The position numbers and the translations under genes are program-made. Positions 55,230 to 63,543 of a DNA stretch of 64,000 bases are shown here, piece by piece. The DNA comes from an uncultured Modestobacter sp. (GTDB taxonomy: Bacteria > Actinomycetota > Actinomycetes > Mycobacteriales > Geodermatophilaceae). Numbering within the stretch: the stretch's first letter is position 1; each line of letters begins with the position of its first letter. Where the stretch lies: assembly GCF_947486615.1 (NCBI RefSeq), contig NZ_CANKUD010000017.1:1-64000 (forward strand). Reading direction: 5' to 3'. The notes under the pieces were generated by a model. It searched no databases, was not told where the DNA came from, and saw only the letters and a list, made by a program, of their open reading frames with translations.

Positions 55230-55290
55230 CGATTGACAACGCAAGTCTCCGCTGCGACCTTCGACAACGTGTTGCACGCCACGTCGGCGT
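55206..55290. promoter_or_regulatory. Divergent control region of xylanase and importer
   Basis: The region between the GH10 gene and the binding-protein gene contains an AATCG-N10-CGATT inverted repeat near 55215-55234 and TTCGACAACGT at 55260-55270, identical to a site near xylA. Another GACAACG lies at 55235-55241. A TTGTCA-like -35 on the minus strand overlaps these, so repressor binding would block both directions. Confidence 0.55.
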
Positions 55291-55313
55291 GCGAAATGAC
55301 GAAGGGGTCAGAC

Positions 55314-56612
55314 ATGCGGCGTTCGGGGCGAGCAGCTCTCACGGTGCTGTGCAGCAGCGCGGTGCTGCTGACGGCCACTGCCTGTGGTGGCGGTGGCGAC
55401 AGCAGCTCAGCGAGTGGTGACGGGGACGACACGATCACCTGGTGGCACAACTCCAACAACGAGCCCGGCCGGGGTTACTACGAGCAGGTGGCCGCGGACT
55501 TCGAGGAGGCCAACCCGGGGACCCAGGTCGAGGTCGTGGCCATGGCCCACGAGGACATGGTCGACCGGCTGGCGGCCGCCTTCCAGAGCGGTGACCTGCC
55601 GGACGTGTACATGGAGCGCGGTGGCGGCGAGCTCGCCGACCACGTGGAGGCCGGCCTGGTCCAGGACCTCTCCGACGAGGTCCCCGACACGATCGAGACG
55701 CTCGGCGGCAACGTGTCCGGGTGGCAGGTCGACGGCCAGACCTACGCGCTGCCGTTCTCCGTCGGCGTCGTCGGCTTCTGGTACAACACCGCGCTCTTCG
55801 AGCAGGCCGGCATCACCGAGGCGCCCGAGACGATGGAGGACCTCTACGCCGCCATCGACCAGCTGAAGGCCGCGGGCATCACGCCCATCTCGGTCGGCGC
55901 GGGCGACAAGTGGCCGGCCGCCCACTACTGGTACTACACGGCGCTGCGGGCCTGCGGCCAGGACGTCCTCGAGGACGCGGTCACCAGCCTCGACTTCACC
56001 GACGAGTGCTTCGTGCAGGCCGGCGAGGTCCTGGCGGAGCTGCTGGACACCGAGCCGTTCAACCCCGGCTTCCTCACCACGCCGGCGCAGGAGGGCGCCT
56101 CCTCCGCCTCCGGCCTGCTGGCCACCGACCAGGTCGCGATGGAGCTGGCCGGACACTGGGAGCCCGGCGTCATGCAGGGCCTGACCGATGACGGTGCGGG
56201 CCTGGGCGAGAACACCGGCTGGTTCGCCTTCCCGGAGATCGAGGGTGGCGCGGGCGACCCCGAGGCACAGCTCGGCGGTGGCGACGCGTGGGCCGTCTCG
56301 ACCGGCGCCACCGACGGGTCGGTCGACCTCGTCGAGTACCTCCTCTCCGACGAGGTGCAGACCGGGTTCGCGGAGAACGACATGGGTCTCCCGACCAACC
56401 CGGCCGCCACGGGCGCCGTCTCCGACCCGGCGCTCGCCCAGCTGCTCGAGGTCCGCGACGCGTCCCCGTACATCCAGCTCTACTTCGACACCGCCTTCGG
56501 CGCGTCGATCGGTGGCGCGATGAACGACTCGATCGCCCTGCTGTTCGCCGACCAGGCAACCCCGCAGGACATCGTGGACGCGACCATGCAGGCCGCCGAA
56601 CTGGAGAAGTGA
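55314..56612 (+). CDS. ABC sugar-binding lipoprotein for xylo-oligosaccharides
   Basis: This 432-residue extracellular binding protein has a signal peptide with a TATAC lipid-attachment site, then the family-1 solute-binding fold with ITWWHNSNNEPGRGY, NPGTQVEVVAM and several conserved aromatic sugar-stacking residues. It captures oligosaccharides and passes them to the two permeases downstream. The ATG at 55314 is used; an in-frame ATG six codons earlier is possible. Confidence 0.93.
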   Translation: MRRSGRAALTVLCSSAVLLTATACGGGGDSSSASGDGDDTITWWHNSNNEPGRGYYEQVAADFEEANPGTQVEVVAMAHEDMVDRLAAAFQSGDLPDVYMERGGGELADHVEAGLVQDLSDEVPDTIETLGGNVSGWQVDGQTYALPFSVGVVGFWYNTALFEQAGITEAPETMEDLYAAIDQLKAAGITPISVGAGDKWPAAHYWYYTALRACGQDVLEDAVTSLDFTDECFVQAGEVLAELLDTEPFNPGFLTTPAQEGASSASGLLATDQVAMELAGHWEPGVMQGLTDDGAGLGENTGWFAFPEIEGGAGDPEAQLGGGDAWAVSTGATDGSVDLVEYLLSDEVQTGFAENDMGLPTNPAATGAVSDPALAQLLEVRDASPYIQLYFDTAFGASIGGAMNDSIALLFADQATPQDIVDATMQAAELEK

Positions 56613-56619
56613 CCCACCG

Positions 56620-57603
56620 ATGACCGAAGTGACCGCTGCGCCGGCGGCGACGTCCACCGGCGCAGCGGTCACCCGGGGCGGCGGAGACGCCTCCCGGGTG
56701 ACCGACCGTCGCCGGGGCGGGAAGCGCCGGCAGCGCCTCGAGATTCTGCTGTTCGTGACGCCAGCCCTCGCGTTGATGGCGCTGTTCGTCCTCTACCCGG
56801 TCTACTCCGCAGCCCGGATGTCGCTGTACAACTGGAAGGGCTTCGGCCCGATGGTCGACTTCGCCGGCCTGGACAACTACGCGCGCGTGCTGCGCGACGA
56901 GGTGTTCACCGACGCGGTCGTGCACAACTTCATCATCGTCTTCGCCTCCATCGCGGTGCAGCTGCCGCTGGGCCTGGCGCTGGCGCTGCTGCTCAACCGC
57001 CGCATCCGGGGCCGCGGCCTGCTGCGCACGGTCGTCTTCGTCCCGTACGTGCTGGCCGAGGTGATCGCCGGTGTCGTGTGGTTCCAGCTGCTGCAGCCCC
57101 GCACCGGGCTCCTGGAGCAGATCGTGTCCGGGGTCGGGCTCCCGGTACCCGAGCAGGGGTTCCTGGGCACCCCCGACCTGGCACTGGCCACCGTCTTCGT
57201 CGTCCTGACGTGGAAGTACCTCGGCCTGGCCGTGCTGCTCTTCCTCGCCGGGCTCCAGGGCGTCCCGGACGAGCTGCACGAGGCTGCCCAACTGGACGGC
57301 GCCTCGTGGTGGCAGGTGCAGCGCCGGATCGCCGTCCCGCTGCTCGCGCCCACCATCCGCACCTGGGTCTTCCTGTCGATGATCGGCTCGCTGCAGCTGT
57401 TCGACATGGTCTGGATCCTCACCGGCGGGGGGCCCGCGAACGCCACGACCACGATGGTCACCTACCTGATCAGCATGGGCACCCAGCGCAGCAACTACGG
57501 GATCGCGGGCGCGGCATCCGTCGTGCTCTTCCTCATCGGCTTCGCCCTGGCGCTGGCCTACCAGGTCCTGGTGCTGCGCCGCGACACGAAGGTCGACGCA
57601 TGA
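56620..57603 (+). CDS. ABC sugar permease, MalF-like
   Basis: This 327-residue protein has a 40-residue cytosolic leader and six helices, with the ATPase-coupling EAA loop HEAAQLDGASWWQVQRRIAVP. It lies 7 nt after the binding-protein gene and is the first of two permease subunits. Confidence 0.95.
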   Translation: MTEVTAAPAATSTGAAVTRGGGDASRVTDRRRGGKRRQRLEILLFVTPALALMALFVLYPVYSAARMSLYNWKGFGPMVDFAGLDNYARVLRDEVFTDAVVHNFIIVFASIAVQLPLGLALALLLNRRIRGRGLLRTVVFVPYVLAEVIAGVVWFQLLQPRTGLLEQIVSGVGLPVPEQGFLGTPDLALATVFVVLTWKYLGLAVLLFLAGLQGVPDELHEAAQLDGASWWQVQRRIAVPLLAPTIRTWVFLSMIGSLQLFDMVWILTGGGPANATTTMVTYLISMGTQRSNYGIAGAASVVLFLIGFALALAYQVLVLRRDTKVDA

Positions 57604-57640
57604 ACCGGGTGCAGCAGGCACCGCGAGGAGGACAGCGCTG

Positions 57641-58477
57641 ATGGCACGGCGAGCGAACGCGTACGGACGGGGTGGCCCGTTCGTCTACCTGGTGGCGCTC
57701 CTGGTCGTGGCGGTCACGCTCGGGCCGGTGCTGTACGGCGCCCTCGGCGGCTTCCGCAGCAACGCCCAGCTGGCCCGCGACCCCGCCGGGCTGCCCGACC
57801 CGTGGGTGTTCAGCAACTACACCAACGTCCTCAGCAACCCGGCGTTCTGGCGGTACACGCTCAACTCGACCGCGATCGCCCTCATCACCACGGTGGTCGC
57901 CGTGATCGCCGGCGTGATGGCCGCCTATCCCCTGGCGCGCTACCAGTTCAAGCTCCGGGAGCCGCTGTTCCTGGTCTTCGTGCTGGGGCTGCTCTTCCCG
58001 GCTGCGGTGGCCATCATCCCGCTGTTCATCCTCGTGACCCAGGACCTGGGGATGGGCGACACCTGGTTGGGCGTCGCGCTGCCGCAGGCGGCGTTCGCAC
58101 TGCCGGTCACGGTGGTGATCCTGCGGCCGTTCCTGGCAGCACTCCCCAAGGAGCTCGAGGAGGCCGCCACGCTCGACGGCGCCGGCCGCGTGGGCATCTT
58201 CTGGCGGATCGCGGTCCCGCTGTCGATGCCGGCCCTGGTCACGGTCGGGGTCCTCGCGTTCGTCACCTCCTGGAACGCCTACCTCCTCCCGCTGCTCCTG
58301 CTGCGGGGCGAGACGCGCACCCTGCCGCTGGGCGTGGCCGACTTCTCCACCCAGTACTCCGCCGACACCGCGGGCGTCCTCGCCTTCACCACGATCGCGA
58401 TGATCCCGGCGCTCATCCTGTTCCTCGCGATGCAGGGACGCATCGTCAGCGGGCTGCAGGGCGCGGTGAAGGGATGA
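57641..58477 (+). CDS. ABC sugar permease, MalG-like
   Basis: This 278-residue permease has six helices and the EAA loop EEAATLDGAGRVGIFWRIAVP. It pairs with the MalF-like subunit; the ATPase is probably the MsiK-like protein at 43580. A 37-nt gap with a GAGGA site separates it from the previous gene. Confidence 0.95.
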   Translation: MARRANAYGRGGPFVYLVALLVVAVTLGPVLYGALGGFRSNAQLARDPAGLPDPWVFSNYTNVLSNPAFWRYTLNSTAIALITTVVAVIAGVMAAYPLARYQFKLREPLFLVFVLGLLFPAAVAIIPLFILVTQDLGMGDTWLGVALPQAAFALPVTVVILRPFLAALPKELEEAATLDGAGRVGIFWRIAVPLSMPALVTVGVLAFVTSWNAYLLPLLLLRGETRTLPLGVADFSTQYSADTAGVLAFTTIAMIPALILFLAMQGRIVSGLQGAVKG

Positions 58478-58520
58478 GCCGGGCACCCGGGACCGGGTTC
58501 GGCGCAGGAGAGGGTGGTCG

Positions 58521-59612
58521 GTGAAGCTCGACTCGACGCCGGACGGCGTCGTCCCGGCCCTGCTCGTGGGCGGTGGGGCCGGCACGACGACCCCCGCGCC
58601 CCCGCTGCGCGGCAGGGTGACCATGCAGCAGGTCGCCGCGGAGGCCGGTGTCTCGATCTCCACCGTGTCGAAGGTGATCAACGGACGGTACGGCGTCTCG
58701 TCGGACACCATCGACCACGTCACCCGGGTGATCGACCGGCTCGGGTACGAGGCGAGCCTGGTCGCGCGCAGCCTGCGCAACCGTCGCACCAACGTCATCG
58801 GCGTGCTCGTGATGGACTTCGAGCCCTTCAGCACCGAGGTCCTCAAGGGCGTGGCCGATGCCATCCACGGCACCGGCTACGAGCTGATCGCGTACTCCGC
58901 CGGTGGTCACGTGGAGGCGCGGGAGGGCTGGGAACGGCGCTCGCTCACCCGGTTGATGGCGACCCTGGTCGACGGTGCCGTGCTGGTCACCCCGACCGTC
59001 ACCGACGTGCAGGCCGACGGCCCGGTGGTGGCGGTCGACCCGCAGGCCGGACCGTCCGCGCTGCCGGCCGTGGCCGCGGACAGCCTCCAGGGCGCCCGGC
59101 TCGGGGTCGAGCACCTGCTCGAGCTCGGGCACACCCGGATCGGCATGATCACCGGCCGCTCGGACCTGATGTCCGCGCAGCAACGGGAGCAGGGCTACCG
59201 CGAGGCGATGACGGCGGCGGGACTGCCGGTCGACGAGACGCTCATGCCCTCCGGCGGGTTCGAGCCGGCCCTCTCGCGCCTGGCGGCCCGTGAGCTGCTG
59301 TCGCGGGCCGACCGTCCGACCGCGGTCTTCGCGGCGAACGACCTCTCCGCGCTGGCGACGCTGGAGGTCGCGCGGGAGCTGGGCATCGACGTGCCCGGTG
59401 AGCTGTCGGTCGTCGGCTTCGACAACATCCCGGAGTCGGTGCTCGCCGAGCCGTCGTTGACCACCGTGCAGCAGCCGATCCGCCGGATGGGCCAGGAGGC
59501 CACCGAGATGCTCCTCGCCCTGATCTCCGGCGAGGACGTCCACGACCTGGACCGGACCCTGAGCACCTCGCTGGTGCTGCGCTCGTCCACGGCGCCACCC
59601 GGGGTCCGCTGA
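58521..59612 (+). CDS. LacI-family regulator of the xylan importer
   Basis: This 363-residue regulator has an extra N-terminal tail of about 34 residues before the helix-turn-helix (MQQVAAEAGVSISTVSKV) and a sugar-binding domain with GHTRIGMITGRSD and VVGFDNIPESVL. It ends the importer operon. It and the LacI protein at 47905 share the control of xylan genes; which acts on which operator is unknown. The GTG has GGAG upstream. Confidence 0.9.
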   Translation: MKLDSTPDGVVPALLVGGGAGTTTPAPPLRGRVTMQQVAAEAGVSISTVSKVINGRYGVSSDTIDHVTRVIDRLGYEASLVARSLRNRRTNVIGVLVMDFEPFSTEVLKGVADAIHGTGYELIAYSAGGHVEAREGWERRSLTRLMATLVDGAVLVTPTVTDVQADGPVVAVDPQAGPSALPAVAADSLQGARLGVEHLLELGHTRIGMITGRSDLMSAQQREQGYREAMTAAGLPVDETLMPSGGFEPALSRLAARELLSRADRPTAVFAANDLSALATLEVARELGIDVPGELSVVGFDNIPESVLAEPSLTTVQQPIRRMGQEATEMLLALISGEDVHDLDRTLSTSLVLRSSTAPPGVR

Positions 59613-59640
59613 CCCGACCCGCACCGCTGCGACCGCCCTC

Positions 59641-59672
59641 GGCCCCGGCCCCGATGACTCGGGGCCGGGGCC
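59641..59672. terminator. Bidirectional terminator hairpin
   Basis: A 13-bp perfect stem (GGCCCCGGCCCCG) with an ATGACT loop lies between the convergent LacI and rluB genes. It marks the right boundary of the xylan island. Confidence 0.75.
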
Positions 59673-59679
59673 GGGGCCG

Positions 59680-60519
59680 TCAGAGGCCGACGAGCTCGTG
59701 CAGGGCGCCGACCTCGGTGCGGGTGAGCTTGCGGATGGTGCCGCTGCGCATCCGGGCCAGCTCGATCGGGCCGACCGCGGTACGGGTGAGCCGGTTGACC
59801 GGCAGGCCGACCTCGGCCAGCAGCCGCCGGACGATGTGCTTGCGCCCCTCGTGCAGCACCACCTCGACCACCGACTGCCCGGCGTGGGTGTCCATGACCT
59901 GGAACGAGTCGACCTTGACCGGGCCGTCCTCCAGCTCGACGCCCTTGCGCAGCCGCTTGGCCATGTCCCGCGGCACCGAGCCACTGACCTGGGCCAGGTA
60001 GGTCTTCTTCACCTCGTAGGAGGGGTGGGCCAGCCGATGGGCCAGCTCCCCGTCGGTGGTGAGCAGCAGCAGGCCCTCGGTGTCCTGGTCGAGCCGGCCG
60101 ACGTGCACCAGCCCGGTGGCCAGGTCGCCCATCATCTCCCCGACGCATGGCCGGTTGCGGTCGTCGCTCATCGAGGTGATCACGCCGAAGGGCTTGTTCA
60201 TCGCGTAGCTGACCTTGTCGTTGCGGATGTCGATCCGCCGGCCGTCGACCGCGATGACCACGGTGTCGGGGTCGACCCGCATGCCCTGCACCCGCACGAC
60301 CTGACCGTCGACCGAGATGCGGCCCTGGTCGATCATGTCCTCGCAGACCCGGCGGGAGCCGACACCGGCCCGGGCGAGCACCTTCTGCAGCCGCTCGCCC
60401 TCACCGGCCTCGGTCTCGGTGTCCTCGGCGTCGCCGGGGTGGACCGGGGCGAGCTCCATGTCCTCGGACCAGCCCTCGCCGCCGGAGGTCGTCGACTCGT
60501 CGTCAGCTGCGGTGTTCAT
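59680..60519 (-). CDS. rluB: 23S rRNA pseudouridine synthase, RluB family
   Basis: This 279-residue enzyme has an acidic N-terminal tail, an S4 RNA-binding domain (GERLQKVLARAGVGSRR) and the RsuA/RluB catalytic domain with GRLDQDTEGLLLLT, whose Asp is catalytic. It modifies 23S rRNA. In other actinobacteria it directly precedes cmk and der; here the xylan island lies between them. The ATG at 60519 was chosen over a longer spurious frame. Confidence 0.95.
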   Translation of the reverse strand: MNTAADDESTTSGGEGWSEDMELAPVHPGDAEDTETEAGEGERLQKVLARAGVGSRRVCEDMIDQGRISVDGQVVRVQGMRVDPDTVVIAVDGRRIDIRNDKVSYAMNKPFGVITSMSDDRNRPCVGEMMGDLATGLVHVGRLDQDTEGLLLLTTDGELAHRLAHPSYEVKKTYLAQVSGSVPRDMAKRLRKGVELEDGPVKVDSFQVMDTHAGQSVVEVVLHEGRKHIVRRLLAEVGLPVNRLTRTAVGPIELARMRSGTIRKLTRTEVGALHELVGL

Positions 60520-60591
60520 CGCCCCCAGTCTCCCACCCCGGCGCACCCCCTCCGACCATCGCTCGCCCGCCCGGGGTGACCGGCCCCTGCC

Positions 60592-60693
60592 GGCCATGTT
60601 GGCCAACATGGCCAGTAGGGCCCGGGCGGCCGGGCGGGCGAGCGGGCGAGCGGGCGAGCGGGCGGGCGGGCGGCCATGTTGGCGAACATGGCC
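60592..60693. repeat. Paired REP-like palindromes around GCGGGCGA tandem repeats
   Basis: A perfect 22-bp palindrome, GGCCATGTTGG and CCAACATGGCC (60592-60613), and an imperfect copy with GGCG at the centre (60672-60693) flank a run of GCGGGCGA-type octamers. The pair forms two hairpins 58 bp apart between rluB and scpB, resembling a repetitive extragenic palindrome unit. It could act as an mRNA stabiliser or terminator. Confidence 0.7.
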
Positions 60694-60702
60694 GGGCGGA
60701 GG

Positions 60703-61668
60703 TCAGGCGTCGGGGTGCTCGTCGAGGAGCGAGCCGGTGTCGGGGAGGAGCGGGGCCAGCTCGGGCAGCTCGTCGAGGCCGGTGAGACCCATCCGCTCGA
60801 GGAACAGCGGCGTGGTCACGTACAGCCCGCCGCCGGTGTCCGGGTCGGCGCCGGCCTCGCGGATCAGCCCTCGGGAGACCAGCGTCCGGACGACGGCGTC
60901 CACGCCCACCCCGCGGATCGCCGACACCCGGGCGCGGGTGACCGGCTGCCGGTAGGCGATGACGGCGAGGGTCTCCAGGGCGGCCTGGGTGAGCCGGCTG
61001 CGCTGACCCTCCAGCAGGTGCCGCTCGACGACGGCGGCGTGCTCCTCCCGGGTGTAGAGCCGCCACCCCTCCCCCACCCGGCGCAGCGTGATCCCCGCCC
61101 GGCGCTCGTCGTAGTCGGCGCCCAGCGCGGCCAGCTCGCGCCGCAGCCGGGGCACCGAGCAGCGCAGCGCCGCCGCGAGTGACCCCTCGTCGACGGGTGC
61201 GTCGACGACGAAGAGCAGCGCCTCCAGCCCGCCGCGCAGCGCTCCCGGGTCGACGTCCGGCTCGTCCTGCTCGGGTCGGGGCGCGGCGGCCTCCTCCACC
61301 CGGGCCTCGGGCTCGGGGACGACGACCAGCTCCACCGGCGGTGCCGCGGGACCGCGGGCCAGCACGGGCGTCGGCGCCTCCTCGACGGTGGCCGCCTCCT
61401 CCGCCGCGGCCGGGTCCGCAGCGGCGACGTCCGGCGGCGTGGTGCCCAGGTCGGCGGCCAGCCGGGCGGCCACCGCGCCCCAGTCCTCCGCGGGGGTGGC
61501 GTCCTCCTCCAGCCCGGCGGCGACCTCGGCGGCGACGGCGTCCCAGGAGAACGGCCGCGGCTCCGGCTGTCCGGCCTGCTCCGCCTGGTCCGGCTGGACC
61601 GCCTGGTCCGCCTGGTCCGCCCGGTCCGACTGGTCCGACTGGTCCGACTGGTCCGGCCGGTCGCTCAC
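60703..61668 (-). CDS. scpB: Segregation and condensation protein ScpB
   Basis: This 321-residue kleisin-interacting protein of the SMC complex has two winged helices in its C-terminal half (GLEALLFVVDAPVDEG and AALETLAVIAYRQPVTRARV). The N-terminal 130 residues are a low-complexity tail rich in Asp/Gln/Ser, opening with DQS triplets encoded by tandem 9-mers. ScpB is usually about 200 residues, so the tail is an addition. The GTG overlaps scpA. Confidence 0.93.
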   Translation of the reverse strand: MSDRPDQSDQSDQSDRADQADQAVQPDQAEQAGQPEPRPFSWDAVAAEVAAGLEEDATPAEDWGAVAARLAADLGTTPPDVAAADPAAAEEAATVEEAPTPVLARGPAAPPVELVVVPEPEARVEEAAAPRPEQDEPDVDPGALRGGLEALLFVVDAPVDEGSLAAALRCSVPRLRRELAALGADYDERRAGITLRRVGEGWRLYTREEHAAVVERHLLEGQRSRLTQAALETLAVIAYRQPVTRARVSAIRGVGVDAVVRTLVSRGLIREAGADPDTGGGLYVTTPLFLERMGLTGLDELPELAPLLPDTGSLLDEHPDA

Positions 61669-62510
61669 GTGTAGTCCTCCAGGTGCTCGGCGGTGTCGGC
61701 GTCGACCTCGTCCGGCAGCCGCCCGCCGACCAGCTCGGGCCCGGTCCAGCGCACGTGCAGCTCACCCAGCGGCGACATCTGGTCGAAGGTGACCAGCTGC
61801 TGGCGGTAGAGCTCCAGCAGCGCCAGGAACCGGGCGACGACCTCCAGGGTGTGCGCGCAGTCGCCGCTCAGCGCCCGGAACGTCGCCGTCCCGGCGGTGG
61901 CGACCCGGCTGCGGACCAGCAGCAGCTGCTCGGTGACGCTGACCGCGGGGGCGTGCAGGTGGGTGACGCTGACCGTCGGTGGGGGCTTGGGCACCAGCGC
62001 CTGGTGCGCCATCGCGGCGAACTGCTCGGGGGTGACCCCGAGCAGCACCTCGGGCAGCAGGTCGGCGAACCGCTGCTCCAGGCCGACCGACCTCGGGAAG
62101 CGGCGGGACGCCTCGGCCTCGCGGCGGCGCAGGAACTCCGCGGCCCGCTTGTAGGCCCGGTACTGCAGCAGCCGGGCGAACAGCAGGTCACGCGCCTCCA
62201 GGACGGCGAGGTCCTCCTCGTCCTCCACGTCGGCGGCGGGCAGCAGCCGGGCGGCCTTGAGGTCGAGCAGGGTGGAGGCGACGACCAGGAACTCGCTGGC
62301 CTGGTCGAGGTCGAGCTGGTCGCCCAGCGCCCGCAGGTGGGCGATGAACTCGTCGGTGACCACCGAGAGCGCGATCTCGGTGACGTCGAGCTTGTGCTTG
62401 CCGATCAGCTGCAGCAGCAGGTCGAACGGGCCCTCGAAGTTGGTCAGCCGGACGGTGAACCGCCCGTCGGGCGTCGGGGCCTCCACAGCCGGGGCCAGCA
62501 CCGTCGTCAC
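61665..62510 (-). CDS. scpA: Segregation and condensation protein ScpA
   Basis: This 281-residue kleisin bridges the SMC heads. The N-terminal domain FEGPFDLLLQLIGKHKLDV and LVVASTLLDLKAARLLP are typical; the C-terminal winged helix ends near TFDQMSPLGELHVRW. The GTG start at 62510 is supported by the family N-terminus. The stop overlaps scpB (GTGA). Confidence 0.95.
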   Translation of the reverse strand: MTTVLAPAVEAPTPDGRFTVRLTNFEGPFDLLLQLIGKHKLDVTEIALSVVTDEFIAHLRALGDQLDLDQASEFLVVASTLLDLKAARLLPAADVEDEEDLAVLEARDLLFARLLQYRAYKRAAEFLRRREAEASRRFPRSVGLEQRFADLLPEVLLGVTPEQFAAMAHQALVPKPPPTVSVTHLHAPAVSVTEQLLLVRSRVATAGTATFRALSGDCAHTLEVVARFLALLELYRQQLVTFDQMSPLGELHVRWTGPELVGGRLPDEVDADTAEHLEDYT

Positions 62511-62553
62511 GCTCCGACCCTAGACGGGCACGAAGCGCTGGTCAGCCTGCTGT

Positions 62554-62919
62554 TCACACCGGCCACTGCAGCCCCGTGGCCGTGATGCGCAGCGGAGCGG
62601 TGGTGTCCCGGGTGGCGATCACCTCGTCCAGGTGCACCAGCAGGAGGTTGAACCCCGCCGACTCGACCGTGTGGTCCGGCCACAGCATGTCCCGGCAGTC
62701 GCGCCCCAGCGCGGTGACGGCGGCCTCGAGGTCCGGCTCCTTGGTCCACAGCGTCACCTCGTGGTCGACCCGCCGGCCGCCGAGGCGGATCTGTACGGAA
62801 CGGTTCCCGCCGTACTCGGCGTCGACCACTGCCCCGTCCATCCGGAGCCGGCGCAGCAGCTCCTCGATGAAGGGCAGCACGCTGAGACCGTAGCCGCGGG
62901 GAGCACTCCGCGTGACCAT
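62554..62919 (-). CDS. Small uncharacterised protein between parA and scpA
   Basis: This 121-residue protein begins MVTRSAPRGYGLSVLPFIEE and has a mixed alpha/beta pattern with DHEVTLWTKEPDLEAAV and NLLLVHLDEVIATRD. No domain is recognised. It lies between a terminator-like hairpin and scpA, with a 43-nt gap to scpA, so it may share regulation with it. Confidence 0.6.
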   Translation of the reverse strand: MVTRSAPRGYGLSVLPFIEELLRRLRMDGAVVDAEYGGNRSVQIRLGGRRVDHEVTLWTKEPDLEAAVTALGRDCRDMLWPDHTVESAGFNLLLVHLDEVIATRDTTAPLRITATGLQWPV

Positions 62920-62930
62920 CCCCGACGGGC

Positions 62931-62972
62931 GACCCGACCCCGCGCGAGGCAGGCAGCCCGCGGGGTCGGGTC
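62931..62972. terminator. Terminator hairpin after the parA-linked gene
   Basis: A perfect 14-bp stem, GACCCGACCCCGCG with its complement, has a 14-nt loop and lies immediately downstream of the minus-strand gene ending at 62976. Confidence 0.65.
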
Positions 62973-62975
62973 GGC

Positions 62976-63497
62976 TCAGTTCTTGCGCAGCCGGCGGACG
63001 AGGACCGAGTCCTCGCCGTGCACCTCGAGGTCGGCCAGCAGCACGGCGATCGCCTCGCGGACGATCCGGCCGCGGTCGGCGGCGACGCCGTGCTGGCCGC
63101 GCAGGGTGAGCCGGGCGGTCTCCAGGGCGAGCAGCTCCTCGGCCGAGCAGTAGACGGTGATCTTCTCCTCGTGCCTGGTGCGGCTCTTCTCCGCGCGCTG
63201 CCGGGGCGCCTTGGGCGCGGCCGCGGGCAGGGTGGCGCGGTGCGCGGCGAGCTCGTCGACGACGATCCGCGGCGCGCCGCCGTCCACGTCGGGCACCAGT
63301 GCCAGCGGCGCGGCCGGGGCGGGCGTGCCGCCGGCGGTCGGCACGGCGTCGGCGTCCCGGCTGGTGCGCAGCGCGGGCGAGGCCTGGGCGGCGGCCAGCG
63401 TCGCCAGCTCGGTGACCGGCGTCGCCGGGGCGGCCGCCGGGGTGTCGGTGCGGCGGAACAGCTCGGCGGCACCGGGCAGCACGGGGCGGCGGGTCAC
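62976..63497 (-). CDS. RHH-type protein downstream of parA
   Basis: This 173-residue protein has an Ala/Pro/Thr-rich disordered N-terminus of about 100 residues and a C-terminal segment EEKITVYCSAEELLALETAR followed by GRIVREAIAVLLADLEVHG, which resembles a ribbon-helix-helix DNA-binding domain. It could be the ParB-like partner of the ParA ATPase or a DNA-binding adaptor. It lies 46 bp downstream of parA in the same direction. Confidence 0.75.
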   Translation of the reverse strand: MTRRPVLPGAAELFRRTDTPAAAPATPVTELATLAAAQASPALRTSRDADAVPTAGGTPAPAAPLALVPDVDGGAPRIVVDELAAHRATLPAAAPKAPRQRAEKSRTRHEEKITVYCSAEELLALETARLTLRGQHGVAADRGRIVREAIAVLLADLEVHGEDSVLVRRLRKN

Positions 63498-63543
63498 GCG
63501 GTCACCTCGGGGCGGGCGGTGAGGGGTGACCTCGGGGACGCGG

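Noticed and set aside
61550-61668. Short tandem repeats considered as a CRISPR array
   Set aside because: The units are contiguous 9-mers in coding phase with no spacers; no cas genes are present.
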